The notes beneath the pieces were generated by a model. It made no database searches and was not told the DNA's origin. It saw only the letters and a program-made list of their open reading frames with translations. Below are positions 17,492 to 26,554 of a stretch of DNA of 64,000 bases, piece after piece (position 1 is the first letter of the stretch; the number at the start of each line of letters is the position of its first letter). The stretch is from assembly GCF_000745315.1 (NCBI RefSeq), contig NZ_JQNQ01000001.1, positions 4,030,001-4,094,000 of the forward strand, written 5' to 3'. The translations under genes and the position numbers were made by a program. This DNA is from Salegentibacter sp. Hel_I_6. Lineage in GTDB: Bacteria > Bacteroidota > Bacteroidia > Flavobacteriales > Flavobacteriaceae.

Positions 17492-18802
17492 TTAATTTCC
17501 TGATTCCTGTTCAGATTTTGACTGTATTTTTTCATTAAGATAATCGCGAATATCATCGCCTGATGGAGCTTCATAAAGTTGAAGGTCAAAATAAGACACG
17601 GCAGCTATAACGTGATCAAAAATATCAGCAGTGATATATTCAAAATTTTCCCAGCGTTTGTCCCGGCTAAAACAAAGAATTTCTAAAGGAATTCCATGTT
17701 CTGTAGGTTGCAGATGCCTAACTATTATATACATTTCTTTATGTACGGCCGAGTGGTTATTTAAATAAGTATCTATATACTTTCTAAAAATGCCCAGGTT
17801 GGTTTGGTTTCTTCCGTTTAAAGGAAGCTTTCTATCAATATCATTTTTAGTATTGAAATCGTTAATTTCATTTTGCCGATCTTCCAGGTAAGAAGAGATT
17901 ATCTGTATATTTTTATATTTCTCAAAATCATCAGAAGTAATAAATTTTACAGAATTCTGCTTTATAAAAACAGATCGTTTAATTCTTCTTCCAGGAGATT
18001 CCTGCATACCACGCCAATTTTGAAACGATTCAGAAATAAGGCTATAGGTAGGAATAGAAGTGAAAGTGTTATCAAAATTTTGAACCCTAACGGTAGCAAG
18101 GCTAATTTCGGTTACGGTACCATCGGCGCCATATTTACTAAAAGTGATCCAGTCACCAATTCTAACAATATCATTTACACTTACCTGTATAGAAGCCACA
18201 AAGCCCAGGATAGTATCTTTAAAAATCAATAATAAAATCGCGGAAGCCGCACCCAGGGAAATTATAAAATTAACGACATCTTTACCCGTAATTTCAGCAA
18301 TAATGAAAATAAAGGCAAATAGCCAAACAATAATCATTATAACCTGAATATAGCTTTCTACCGGCTTATCTTTAAATGATTCTAAGGTTCTTAAATAATT
18401 TTTGGTAGCTCGCAGAATACTTCTTATTAACCATACAATAAGAAAGATTATATAAATATCTATAAGAAAATAAAAGGCTTTTACTGCCAGGGGAAATTCC
18501 TGTAAGATATAGGGAACAGTAAAATATACGATGATTAATGGAGCTATTTCACCTATATATTTAGGGAATTTGGTCTTTATAAGATAGTCATCAAAAGTTG
18601 TTTTGGTCTTGTGGGTAAAACTTTTAAAGGCTTCAACTACAACATTTTTCATGAGATAATTTACTCCCCAAAGTATTACAGCCAGAATCAGGAAATTAAG
18701 CAGCAAATTAAGATAAACCGCAAGAGTTTCATTAACTCCCTGATCTACCAGAAAGTTTTCAAATAGAAAAATCAAATTTTTGAATCCTTCTTCTATATTC
18801 AT
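17492..18802 (-). CDS. Mechanosensitive ion channel, MscS family
   Basis: A 436-residue membrane protein with helices near residues 25-48, 75-95, 103-125 and 150-175, then the conserved pore helix and MscS beta domain (FIISLGAASAILLLIFKDTILGFVASIQVSVNDIVRIGDWITFSKYGADGTVTEISLATVRVQNFDN, given here only to locate residues about 175-240). The C-terminal domain is long, about 200 residues, as in YbdG-type channels. It releases solutes on hypo-osmotic shock. It lies four bases downstream of a DUF3817 gene, so the two are co-transcribed. Confidence 0.85.
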   Translation of the reverse strand: MNIEEGFKNLIFLFENFLVDQGVNETLAVYLNLLLNFLILAVILWGVNYLMKNVVVEAFKSFTHKTKTTFDDYLIKTKFPKYIGEIAPLIIVYFTVPYILQEFPLAVKAFYFLIDIYIIFLIVWLIRSILRATKNYLRTLESFKDKPVESYIQVIMIIVWLFAFIFIIAEITGKDVVNFIISLGAASAILLLIFKDTILGFVASIQVSVNDIVRIGDWITFSKYGADGTVTEISLATVRVQNFDNTFTSIPTYSLISESFQNWRGMQESPGRRIKRSVFIKQNSVKFITSDDFEKYKNIQIISSYLEDRQNEINDFNTKNDIDRKLPLNGRNQTNLGIFRKYIDTYLNNHSAVHKEMYIIVRHLQPTEHGIPLEILCFSRDKRWENFEYITADIFDHVIAAVSYFDLQLYEAPSGDDIRDYLNEKIQSKSEQESGN

Positions 18803-18805
18803 AGC

Positions 18806-19090
18806 CTATAGATATTTTTTTTCAACATAAAAAGGGCCAAAAGGAACGAGGGAGCAACCAAGAATAATAAGCAACTCTTTAAAGTTCCAGTTCAAGGGTT
18901 TAAATAACCAAATAGCGCCAAATACGTAAGCGATAAAAAGAACTCCATGTGCCATTCCTACTTGCTGCACCATTTGTGGCATATCCCAAATATATTTTAG
19001 CGGCATTGCTATAAACAATAGTAATAAAAATGAAAGTCCTTCAAGTATGCTTACATATTTAAAAACCGTTTTTTGTCTTTCTAGGGGCAT
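18806..19090 (-). CDS. DUF3817-family small membrane protein
   Basis: A 94-residue protein with three predicted membrane helices (about 15-33, 45-62 and 70-90). Family features are EGLSFLLLLFIAMPLKY, the QQVGMAHGVLFIAYV stretch and the C-terminal PFGPFYVEKKYL. The DUF3817 family has no established function; it is often seen as a short integral protein next to transporters. It is the upstream partner of the MscS channel with a gap of a few bases. Confidence 0.85.
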   Translation of the reverse strand: MPLERQKTVFKYVSILEGLSFLLLLFIAMPLKYIWDMPQMVQQVGMAHGVLFIAYVFGAIWLFKPLNWNFKELLIILGCSLVPFGPFYVEKKYL

Positions 19091-19246
19091 AATCTAAAAT
19101 TTAGATTGCAAAGATAGGTTTTATAGAGAATTTAGTGTTTTAGATTCCTACTTTCCTTGAGATTATTAATAGTAGGAATTAGTATTTTCTTAGCAGCAAT
19201 AACAAATACATTTTTATTAATTTGCATTTAAACAAAATTAAAAGAA

Positions 19247-20287
19247 ATGAGCTCTAAAATATTGGTAACCGGCGGACTTGGATTTATAGGTTCACATACG
19301 GTTGTTGCACTTCAGGAAGAAGGTCACGAGGTAGTGATTATAGATAATTTATCTAATTCCTCTATAGATGTACTGGCAGGCATTACCAAAATCACTCAAA
19401 AAACTCCGACTTTTGAAAATATTGATCTTCGGAATAAAAATGAAGTAAAAGATTTTTTTGATAAATATCCCGATATTGAAGGAGTAATACATTTTGCTGC
19501 ATCTAAGGCTGTTGGGGAAAGTGTAGAAAATCCTTTACTATATTACGAAAACAACCTTTCAAGTTTAATCTACCTGCTTAAAGAATTGCAACAAAAAGAA
19601 AATGCCTATTTCATATTTAGTTCTTCATGTACTGTTTATGGCCAGGCAGATACCTTACCAATCACCGAAAATGCTCCTGTTAAAAAAGCTGAATCTCCCT
19701 ATGGAAATACTAAACAAATAGGTGAGGAGATCCTTATTGATACCGCTAAAGTTAATAAGAATTTTAAAGCGATTTCCCTTAGATATTTTAACCCAATAGG
19801 CGCCCATCCTTCTGCTGAAATTGGTGAATTACCTATTGGTACTCCACAAAATTTAATTCCTTTCATTACCCAAACGGCTATAGGTAAACGAAAAGAACTT
19901 TCGGTTTTTGGAGACGATTACTCAACTCAGGATGGTACCTGTATTAGAGATTATATTCATGTAATGGATTTAGCCAAAGCACACGTTGTTGCCCTGGAAA
20001 GACTTCAGCAAAATAAGGAGAAAAGCAATTTTGAAGTTTTTAATTTAGGAACAGGTAAAGGTAGCTCGGTTTTAGAAGTTATCAACTCTTTTGAACGTTC
20101 TACAGGTGAAAAATTACCTTATAAAATTGTAGGTAGAAGGGAAGGCGATATTGTTTCAGCCTATGCTGATACACAAAGGGCAAACGCAGAATTGGGTTGG
20201 AAAACCGAAAAACATTTGGATGAAGCTTTAAAGAGTGCCTGGGATTGGCAAAAGGTAGTAGTAAAAAGAGAAGAGGAAGAAAATTAA
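19247..20287 (+). CDS. galE: UDP-glucose 4-epimerase
   Basis: A 346-residue short-chain-type epimerase that interconverts UDP-glucose and UDP-galactose, supplying sugars for envelope polysaccharides. The NAD-binding motif GGLGFIGSH is near residue 10, the serine site is in FSSSCTVYG, and the catalytic tyrosine is in SPYGNTKQIGEE (YxxxK); RYFNPIGAHPS and CIRDYIHVMDLAKAH are typical of GalE. The length is normal. It is monocistronic, ending in a strong hairpin with a T-run at 20311. Confidence 0.95.
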   Translation: MSSKILVTGGLGFIGSHTVVALQEEGHEVVIIDNLSNSSIDVLAGITKITQKTPTFENIDLRNKNEVKDFFDKYPDIEGVIHFAASKAVGESVENPLLYYENNLSSLIYLLKELQQKENAYFIFSSSCTVYGQADTLPITENAPVKKAESPYGNTKQIGEEILIDTAKVNKNFKAISLRYFNPIGAHPSAEIGELPIGTPQNLIPFITQTAIGKRKELSVFGDDYSTQDGTCIRDYIHVMDLAKAHVVALERLQQNKEKSNFEVFNLGTGKGSSVLEVINSFERSTGEKLPYKIVGRREGDIVSAYADTQRANAELGWKTEKHLDEALKSAWDWQKVVVKREEEEN

Positions 20288-20310
20288 TTTTTCTTCACTT
20301 AATTTAATAA

Positions 20311-20341
20311 AAAAAGGTCTGGAATTATTCCAGACCTTTTT
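20311..20341. terminator. Bidirectional hairpin terminator between galE and the Pmp3 gene
   Basis: AAAAAGGTCTGG pairs perfectly with CCAGACCTTTTT over a 7-base loop, with T-runs on both strands. It fits the convergent gene pair. Confidence 0.9.
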
Positions 20342-20355
20342 TTGGTATATAAGAT

Positions 20356-20508
20356 TTATCGCGAGCCGTTTACGATGAACGCGTGAATTACTCCGGGAAT
20401 CCATCCCAATGCAGTCAATAATAAACTTATTAAAAAAGTAACGCCTAAACCGTGTTTCATAAATACGGCTAGTGGCGGTAGTAAGATATTTAAAATGATC
20501 GTTAACAT
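20356..20508 (-). CDS. YqaE/Pmp3-family membrane peptide
   Basis: A 50-residue protein with two membrane helices. The sequence has the signatures of the UPF0057/Pmp3 family: ILLPPLAVFMKHGLG, then LLLTALGWIPGVIHAF. Members are stress-linked plasma-membrane proteolipids, in yeast affecting membrane potential under salt stress; the bacterial role is unclear. ATG 20508 opens the frame and TAA 20356 closes it, 14 bases from the shared terminator. Confidence 0.92.
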   Translation of the reverse strand: MLTIILNILLPPLAVFMKHGLGVTFLISLLLTALGWIPGVIHAFIVNGSR

Positions 20509-20604
20509 AATTATTTTTTTATTGGTTATTTCATTCGAAATTACGCAGAAATAACAACCCTGGAATTACATTTAACGAGTCCTTGGTATGGGTTTAACAA
20601 AATA

Positions 20605-21378
20605 TCATGCTTTAAATTTTCTGTATCTGGCGAGCATAAAGACATAAATACTGTAGCAAACAAAACCCGCAGCTACCAATCCCATTAACCACGAACCATA
20701 TTGAGATTCCTGTAAAAACGAAAATGCATCGGTGGTGCCTTTTATATCTGAAGTATTAGATTCTATCGCTCCTCTAATAAAAATATATGCTAAAATACCG
20801 AAGATAATTCCACGAGCGATAAGCCCAAGATATCCCGTATTCTTAATAGTTTTTCGTTTCTTTTCATCAGTAATGGAATCGAAACCGAAATCCTTTAAAA
20901 ATTCTTTAGTTTTAGCTTTCTTAAACTGAAAAATACTGGCAACTACAAGTCCTAGACCAATAACTGCAAAAATAACTACTCCAAGTGTACCGGTAAGTCC
21001 GCCCCCAGAGCCACCTCCAGAGGAGCCGGCATTAATTAATTGCATAAAAGCGAAAACGGCAAGACCAAGATATAAGACCGCACTTATAAAATAAGCGACT
21101 CTTTTACCCTTTCCTTCTTTATCATCTCCAATATTTTCAGGATCTTTAATTGCTTGTATAAAGCGCCAGGCGGAGTAGCATAATAAACCCAATCCTATTA
21201 AAACAAGTAAAGCATTACCAAAAGGTTGCTTTTCTAAAAATTCAATTACTTGTAAGTTGCTAGATTTTTGCCCGCCCATATTAAAAGCAGCCATAAATGT
21301 AAGTATCCCCATAATACCATAAACCGTAGCTTTAGCTACATAGCCAATACGGGCCATTTTTTTTAATTTAGAATCCAT
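20605..21378 (-). CDS. DUF1206-family membrane protein
   Basis: A 257-residue protein with six membrane helices arranged as three two-helix repeats, each beginning with a motif like ARIGYVAKATVYGIMG (residue 9), KRVAYFISAVLYLGLA (about 90) and KNTGYLGLIARGIIFG (about 175). A glycine/serine-rich loop (GSSGGGSGGG, about 118-127) separates repeats two and three. The internal repeat and RxGYxA(K)xxVY pattern define DUF1206, of unknown function. It is flanked by membrane-stress-type genes (Pmp3 and VTT). Confidence 0.88.
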   Translation of the reverse strand: MDSKLKKMARIGYVAKATVYGIMGILTFMAAFNMGGQKSSNLQVIEFLEKQPFGNALLVLIGLGLLCYSAWRFIQAIKDPENIGDDKEGKGKRVAYFISAVLYLGLAVFAFMQLINAGSSGGGSGGGLTGTLGVVIFAVIGLGLVVASIFQFKKAKTKEFLKDFGFDSITDEKKRKTIKNTGYLGLIARGIIFGILAYIFIRGAIESNTSDIKGTTDAFSFLQESQYGSWLMGLVAAGFVCYSIYVFMLARYRKFKA

Positions 21379-21473
21379 CTCAAGAATAATTTGGTTAGTT
21401 AATTAAAATTACTCCTTTGGAAATAGAAAATAGAAAACTTGGGAAAATTTTAGACTTTTGAAATTAATAAGAA

Positions 21474-22091
21474 TTATACCATTTCAAAAATAACCAGGGC
21501 ATATAGGTAGAATCTTACAAAACGAAGTAAGCCAAACATTAAGTAACTGGCAAAAGGAAACTTTATAATGCCTGCAGCTATACTTGTCATGGCAAAAGGA
21601 ATAGGAAGTAGCGCACCTACAATAATTAAAAAACCACCCCATTTACGGGTGTTTTTAATATGTTGTGCCATCTTTACCTCAATTGCCTCGTGTACTGCCG
21701 GGATTTTTGTCATCCATCTTCCAATAAAATAGGAAATTACCCCGCCTAAATAAGACGCAAGGGCTAATAAGGATAGAAATAAAATTGGACTGGCAGATTT
21801 ACCAGACCAGGCGATAAATAATTCTGGAGGGATTAATCCTAATAAAGATTCTGAAGCAAAAAATACGCTTATAATACCAAGAGGTGAATAAGTTTCAGTA
21901 ACCGTAACGAGCATTTGCTCAATATCAAGAACCCAACGATCTATGGCTAAAAGCGCTCCAATAAATAAAACGATGGGTAATATTGCCTTCTTTACGCTTT
22001 TCCAGACAAAACTGTAAAAACCGGTATAACTATAATACTGGTGCAACAAGCGTATGCGCGACTTCTTTTTAGATTTCGCATTTTTCTTCAT
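21474..22091 (-). CDS. VTT-domain (YqaA/DedA-like) membrane protein
   Basis: A 205-residue integral protein with a basic N-terminus (MKKNAKSKKKSRIR) and about five hydrophobic segments. The middle shows ESLLGLIPPELFIAW and LGGVISYFIGRWM, and the end GALLPIPFAMTSIAAGIIKFP, matching VTT/YqaA proteins related to DedA lipid scramblases or flippases. The open frame reaches a TTG at 22133. I chose ATG 22091 because an AAAGGAG ribosome site sits the right distance upstream, a rare strong signal in this genome. The exact substrate is unknown. Confidence 0.85.
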   Translation of the reverse strand: MKKNAKSKKKSRIRLLHQYYSYTGFYSFVWKSVKKAILPIVLFIGALLAIDRWVLDIEQMLVTVTETYSPLGIISVFFASESLLGLIPPELFIAWSGKSASPILFLSLLALASYLGGVISYFIGRWMTKIPAVHEAIEVKMAQHIKNTRKWGGFLIIVGALLPIPFAMTSIAAGIIKFPFASYLMFGLLRFVRFYLYALVIFEMV

Positions 22092-22283
22092 CAACTTCTC
22101 CTTTAGCAATTTACTCACTAAGTAAAACTTCAATATCCTGCCGTAAATACCGAATATTTATATTCTATAAACTTAATGGCTTGTGGGCTTAGCCCAAGAT
22201 TATTTCTTATCGAAATATTTCAATAAGAATTCTATGCAGATGATATTCAAATACCAGGCCGTAGTATTTATTTAAATTACGAT

Positions 22284-22658
22284 CTAATTTTCTTCAGCAT
22301 ATTCATTGAAAGCGTTTACGTATTCACGTAATTCAATTTCATTAACACGGTTAGTAGGATCGGCCATCAAAGAAAGTAAATAGTCCAGACTTTCCTGCCC
22401 GGTTGTCTCCTCCTGTACCGGTGCTTCTTCTCCTTCTTCTATAGGGTCATCTTCTGGAATCGCAATATTAAAAGAATCGTAAGCATCTACGTGTTCATAA
22501 GTTAACCTGATTATTTTAGCTAAAAGTGGCTGCCCTTCTTCTACGACAAGGGTCCTTAACTCTTTCAGGTCAGTTACCAGGGTATTGGTAATAATTCCGT
22601 TACGCATTAAATCGCGCTGAATCTTATTGAGTAATTTTTGGGCTTTGATATTATTCAA
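22284..22658 (-). CDS. Conserved acidic hypothetical protein
   Basis: A 124-residue soluble protein of no family I recognise. The N-terminal half is helical with alternating charge (KAQKLLNKIQRDLMRNG), followed by an acidic, low-complexity linker (PEDDPIEEGEEAPVQEE, about 69-85) and a helical C-terminus. The sequence is biased as a real gene is, and it is bounded by its own non-coding flanks. The only start near the N-terminus is TTG 22658; a stop lies six codons upstream. It could be an adaptor or regulator, but nothing in the sequence shows this. Confidence 0.7.
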   Translation of the reverse strand: MNNIKAQKLLNKIQRDLMRNGIITNTLVTDLKELRTLVVEEGQPLLAKIIRLTYEHVDAYDSFNIAIPEDDPIEEGEEAPVQEETTGQESLDYLLSLMADPTNRVNEIELREYVNAFNEYAEEN

Positions 22659-22933
22659 GAGAAAATAAGTTAATCAGGTTATACTATTTTTTGCAAATGT
22701 ACTGCTTTCGTGGTTTTATAAAACATTTTAACAAAGAAATTAATGGAAATCACTACGCGCAGGCACAAGCCCCAAAGTGGTATGTCCAAACTAACTTTTG
22801 CCTAAGAGCAAAACCGTATTCAAAAATTTTATCATTTTAAATTTCTTTAAAATTAACAATATCTTAGTCCTTAAGATTTCAGCGAAATAGCATTGTTTAG
22901 TAGCTTTAACTCAATCAAAAAAATACAAATACT

Positions 22934-23644
22934 ATGAGTTCATTAAAAGGAAAAGTTGCATTTATAACAGGTGGAAGTAAGGGTATTGGATATGGAGTAG
23001 CCCAATCACTTTTAGACCTGGGAATGAAAGTTGCCATAACAAGTAGGTCTAAAGATGCTGCCGAGAAAGCTGCAAAAAAATTAAGCGCCACCGATGCTCT
23101 AGGTTTAGAAGCAGATGTAAGAAATTACGAAAGTCAGGAAAAGGCTGTAAAAGCGGCAATTGATAAATTTGGGCAATTAGACGTGATGGTTGCCAACGCA
23201 GGGATAGGTCACTTTGGATCTATAGATGAATTATCTCCCGAGAAATGGCAGGAAACGATAGATACCAATTTAACCGGAGTTTTTTATAGCGTAAAATCCA
23301 GTTTAGCTGCTTTAGAAAAATCTAAAGGATACCTAATTACCATTTCCAGTCTTGCCGGAACAAATTTCTTTGCAGGAGGAGCTGCCTATAATGCCAGTAA
23401 ATTTGGATTAACAGGTTTTACTCAGGCAGTGATGCTAGATCTTAGACAAAAAGGAATTAATGTAAGTACAATTATGCCAGGTTCTGTGGCTACGCATTTT
23501 AACGACCATACCCCAAATGAAGAAGATGCCTGGAAAATTCAGCCGGAAGATATTGGCGAATTAGTGGTAGATCTTCTAAAAATGAATAAACGTACCTTAC
23601 CAAGTAAGATAGAGGTAAGACCATCAAAACCACCTCAGAAATAA
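22934..23644 (+). CDS. SDR-family NAD(P)-dependent oxidoreductase
   Basis: A 236-residue classical short-chain dehydrogenase. The cofactor motif TGGSKGIGYG is near residue 12, NAGIG near 88, the catalytic serine in TISSLAG near 137, and YNASK near 150. The end PSKIEVRPSKPPQK is typical of FabG-like or 3-ketoacyl reductase-annotated stand-alone SDRs. The substrate is not evident. A -7-like element TAGCTTTA at 22901-22908 lies about 25 bases upstream. It is followed by a large palindromic repeat element. Confidence 0.85.
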   Translation: MSSLKGKVAFITGGSKGIGYGVAQSLLDLGMKVAITSRSKDAAEKAAKKLSATDALGLEADVRNYESQEKAVKAAIDKFGQLDVMVANAGIGHFGSIDELSPEKWQETIDTNLTGVFYSVKSSLAALEKSKGYLITISSLAGTNFFAGGAAYNASKFGLTGFTQAVMLDLRQKGINVSTIMPGSVATHFNDHTPNEEDAWKIQPEDIGELVVDLLKMNKRTLPSKIEVRPSKPPQK

Positions 23645-23665
23645 TTTTTTAAGAAATTAGAAATT

Positions 23666-23855
23666 GAGGCTGTTTTAAAAGATTTAATGTCATCAAGTTG
23701 TAATGAGATTTTTGAAATTGGATAAAAAGTTTTAGATCTCGTCATCCTGAATTTATTTCAGGATCTAACATGTTAGAAGCTGAAACAAGTTCAGCTTGAC
23801 TAATTTTTACTTTTTGTACGACCTGGACAGATTAAGAAACTTTTTAAACAGCCTC
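23666..23855. repeat. Nested palindromic element, copy A
   Basis: The outer arms GAGGCTGTTTTAAAA (23666-23680) and TTTTTAAACAGCCTC (23841-23855) pair at 14 of 15 positions, and the right arm runs into a T-run, so it can terminate transcription. Inside are two hairpins: ATCCTGAA/TTCAGGAT (23744-23764) and AAGCTGAA/TTCAGCTT (23777-23797), bounded by CGTCA and TTGAC. The same nested plan recurs at 42791-42918. Confidence 0.75.
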
Positions 23856-23881
23856 TTTTTTTAGCGCTCTATTTATCGTAA

Positions 23882-23891
23882 TATTGCAATA
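23882..23891 (+). promoter_or_regulatory. Candidate ArsR operator
   Basis: The perfect 10-bp palindrome TATTGCAATA ends 15 bases before the arsR start codon, where an autorepressor would block transcription or early elongation. ArsR-family operators are short AT-rich inverted repeats, but this exact site is unproven. Confidence 0.35.
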
Positions 23892-23906
23892 AACAATTAT
23901 AGAAAA

Positions 23907-24239
23907 ATGGGTCTTACAAAATCTGAAATATTTTCTCCTTCGCAAAATGAACTAGCGGGAATCGCTAAAGTCCTGGGGCATCCTGCAAGAATAGCTATTC
24001 TTCAGGAAATTATAAAATCAAAATCCTGCATTTGCGGCGACCTGGTGCAGGAAGTTGGTCTCGCACAACCCACCATTTCTCAACATTTAAAAGAACTAAA
24101 AAATATCGGTTTAATAAAAGGAGATATAGAGGGTACCAGAGTTTGCTATTGCATAAATGCCGAAAAATGGAAACAGGTTAAAGAACTTTTTACCACTTTT
24201 TTAGATTCTAATATCCCTCAAAAGGATCAATGTTGCTAA
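23907..24239 (+). CDS. arsR: ArsR/SmtB-family arsenite-responsive repressor
   Basis: A 110-residue winged-helix repressor. The sequence KSCICGDLVQEVGLAQPTIS (about 45-64) holds the Cys-x-Cys metal pair beside the recognition helix TISQHLKELKN, and the C-terminus ends in a CC pair, as in arsenite-sensing ArsR proteins. It should repress the ars genes until As(III) binds. It is the first gene of arsR-acr3-arsO, 32 bases ahead of acr3. Confidence 0.9.
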   Translation: MGLTKSEIFSPSQNELAGIAKVLGHPARIAILQEIIKSKSCICGDLVQEVGLAQPTISQHLKELKNIGLIKGDIEGTRVCYCINAEKWKQVKELFTTFLDSNIPQKDQCC

Positions 24240-24271
24240 CCAATTAATTTTCAGAATAAATATTTTCCGTG

Positions 24272-25321
24272 ATGTCTCTAAAAAAGATGAATTTTCTCGA
24301 TAAATACCTTACGCTTTGGATTTTCCTGGCAATGTTTATAGGAGTTGCAATAGGTTATTATTTTCCGCAAAGCTCTGGAATTATTGATTCTTACAGCATA
24401 GGAACAACTAATATTCCCATTGCGATAGGTTTAATTTTAATGATGTATCCGCCCCTGACGAAAGTGAATTATAAATATTTGCCCAGGATTTTTAAAAATG
24501 TAAAAATCCTGAGTGTATCCTTATTATTAAACTGGATCATTGGCCCAGTTTTGATGTTTTTCCTCGCAATAATTTTTCTTCAGGATCACCCCGAATATAT
24601 GGTGGGCTTAATTCTTATTGGCCTCGCCCGTTGTATCGCCATGGTTTTAGTATGGAATGATCTCGCTGAAGGCAGCAGCGAATATGGCGCCGGTTTGGTC
24701 GCCTTAAACAGTATTTTCCAGGTTTTCTTTTATAGTTTTTATGCATGGATTTTTATTACCATTTTACCTCCATATTTTGGATTTGATGGCGCTATTGTAG
24801 ATGTTTCTATAGGTACAATCGCGGAAAGTGTAGCTATTTACCTGGGAATTCCATTTTTTGCCGGATTTTTAAGTCGGGTGATTTTGGTTAGAGCTAAAAG
24901 TGAAGCCTGGTATAAAGAAAAATTTCTTCCGGCTATTTCGCCCCTCACTTTAATCGCATTGTTATTTACAATTTTAGTGATGTTTAGTTTAAAAGGAGAA
25001 ACTATTGTTGAAATTCCAATAGACGTAGTTTTAATCGCTATTCCGCTGGTGGTTTATTTCATTCTCATGTTTTTTATCAGCTTTTTTGTTTCTAAATTCT
25101 TTGGAGCAAATTACAAACAGAATGCTTCCATTTCCTTTACCGCAACCGGAAATAATTTTGAACTTGCCATAGCGGTAGCTATCGCGGTCTTCGGAATAAA
25201 TAGCGGCCAGGCTTTTGCCGGTGTGATCGGGCCTTTAGTGGAAGTTCCGGTTTTAATTGGTTTGGTGAGTGTGGCATTTTGGTTGAAACAGAAATATTAT
25301 CCTAAAGAAAAATTAGCATAA
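24272..25321 (+). CDS. acr3: ACR3-family arsenite efflux transporter
   Basis: A 349-residue membrane transporter with ten predicted helices that expels As(III). The conserved active segment [18 protein letters not shown] (about residues 120-137) contains the essential cysteine, and the family motif [20 protein letters not shown] is near 292. A GTG lies one codon upstream at 24269; ATG 24272 is preferred. Its TAA overlaps the arsO ATG by one base (TAATG), so translation is coupled. It is often named arsB in annotations though it belongs to the ACR3 and not the ArsB family. Confidence 0.93.
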   Translation: MSLKKMNFLDKYLTLWIFLAMFIGVAIGYYFPQSSGIIDSYSIGTTNIPIAIGLILMMYPPLTKVNYKYLPRIFKNVKILSVSLLLNWIIGPVLMFFLAIIFLQDHPEYMVGLILIGLARCIAMVLVWNDLAEGSSEYGAGLVALNSIFQVFFYSFYAWIFITILPPYFGFDGAIVDVSIGTIAESVAIYLGIPFFAGFLSRVILVRAKSEAWYKEKFLPAISPLTLIALLFTILVMFSLKGETIVEIPIDVVLIAIPLVVYFILMFFISFFVSKFFGANYKQNASISFTATGNNFELAIAVAIAVFGINSGQAFAGVIGPLVEVPVLIGLVSVAFWLKQKYYPKEKLA

Positions 25322-26376
25322 TGGCGGAAGTTTATGACGTAATAGTAATTGGAGGTGGTCAAAGCGGACTTGCCTGCGCTTATTATTTAAGAAGAACAAA
25401 ACTGAATTATTTAATACTTGATGGACAGGAGAAATGCGGTGGAGCCTGGCAAAAAACCTGGGATTCTTTAAGGCTTTTTTCACCGGCAGATCAATCCTCG
25501 CTTCCGGGTTGGCTAATGCCTAAAAATGAAGATGGATTTCCACCCAAAGATCACGTGATTAATTATTTGTGTAAGTACGAAGAACGTTATGAGTTTCCGG
25601 TTAAGCGCCCGGTTAAGGTTGAAAATATAATAAAGGAATCAGGCATTTTTAAGATTAAAACATCAACAGGAGATTTTTCAGCAAAAACAGTGATTTCCGC
25701 AACCGGAACCTGGAAAGCGCCTTTTATTCCGAAGATAAAAGGAATAGATATTTTCCTCGGAAAACAGATTCATTCGGCTCATTATAAAAATACCGATGAG
25801 CTTAAGAATAAGAATGTGCTTATTGTTGGGGAAGGAAATTCTGGAGCACAAATTTTAGCTGAAATTTCTAAAGTTGCGAACACTAGTTGGGCTACTTTAA
25901 AAGATCCTGAATATTTACCCGATGATGTAGATGGAAGAGTTATTTTTAATGTGGCTACCGCAAAATATAAAGCCGAAAAAGAAGGAAAGAAATTCAACCC
26001 AGAAGCTTACAATCTTGGAAATATTGTAATGGTACCAACTGTTAAGGAAGCCCGGGAAAGGGGAGTACTTAAAACCAAAGGTAGTTTTACCGAGTTAACC
26101 GAAAGTGGCGTGAAATGGAAAGACGGAACTAAAGAAGATTTTGACTTTATAATTTGGTGTACCGGGTTTCATTATGCTACCAATCATCTTGAAAATATTG
26201 TGAAAATTGATGATAGAGGTAAAGTGAAAACAAAAGGAACAAAAGCCCAAAATTCACCCGGACTTTGGTTAGTAGGTTATGGTGGCTGGACCGGTTATGC
26301 ATCAGCAACGCTAATAGGTGTTGGTAGATCTGCCAGAGCAACGGTAAAAGAAATCACCGAATATTTAAAGGAGTAA
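25321..26376 (+). CDS. arsO: ArsO-like flavin-dependent monooxygenase
   Basis: A 351-residue flavoprotein. The FAD motif GGGQSGLACAYYLRR is at about residues 12-26, and the NADPH motif is in VLIVGEGNSGAQI near 166; FSPADQSSLPGW and IIWCTGFHYATN are seen in ArsO proteins. ArsO genes are widespread in arsenic operons, but the reaction is not firmly established; oxidation of an arsenical is proposed. Translational coupling to acr3 supports an arsenic role. It is the last gene of the operon; 15 bases after the stop lies a copy of the dispersed 25-bp motif. Confidence 0.83.
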   Translation: MAEVYDVIVIGGGQSGLACAYYLRRTKLNYLILDGQEKCGGAWQKTWDSLRLFSPADQSSLPGWLMPKNEDGFPPKDHVINYLCKYEERYEFPVKRPVKVENIIKESGIFKIKTSTGDFSAKTVISATGTWKAPFIPKIKGIDIFLGKQIHSAHYKNTDELKNKNVLIVGEGNSGAQILAEISKVANTSWATLKDPEYLPDDVDGRVIFNVATAKYKAEKEGKKFNPEAYNLGNIVMVPTVKEARERGVLKTKGSFTELTESGVKWKDGTKEDFDFIIWCTGFHYATNHLENIVKIDDRGKVKTKGTKAQNSPGLWLVGYGGWTGYASATLIGVGRSARATVKEITEYLKE

Positions 26377-26391
26377 ACTCTCTTTGAATAA

Positions 26392-26416
26392 TTAAATTTC
26401 GATTATCTAGTAATTT
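26392..26416 (+). repeat. Dispersed 25-bp motif, copy 3, just after arsO
   Basis: The core TTCGATTATCTAG with flanking TTAAAT and TAATTT matches the copies at 801-825 (minus), 9852-9876 and 45532-45556 with a few changes. Its position after a stop codon differs from copies 1 and 2, which lie before start codons. Confidence 0.4.
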
Positions 26417-26523
26417 CATAATTTTTTAAGAAGTTAGAATACTTCATATTGATGTATGTTAGGCAATGCCGTTAAATGCATACTAAAAATCTAAAATTAC
26501 TGGTTTTCAGTCCTTATCCACAT

Positions 26524-26531
26524 TAGCTTTG
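26524..26531 (+). promoter_or_regulatory. -7 promoter element for the SDR gene
   Basis: TAGCTTTG is an exact TAnnTTTG match 23 bases before the start codon. A -33 TTG is not clear. Confidence 0.5.
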
Positions 26532-26554
26532 TTATAGAACCAAAAAAAATAGAT

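Noticed and set aside
22176..22200. Palindrome TGGGCT-T-AGCCCA as terminator
   Set aside because: No T-run follows on either strand; kept out of the feature list.
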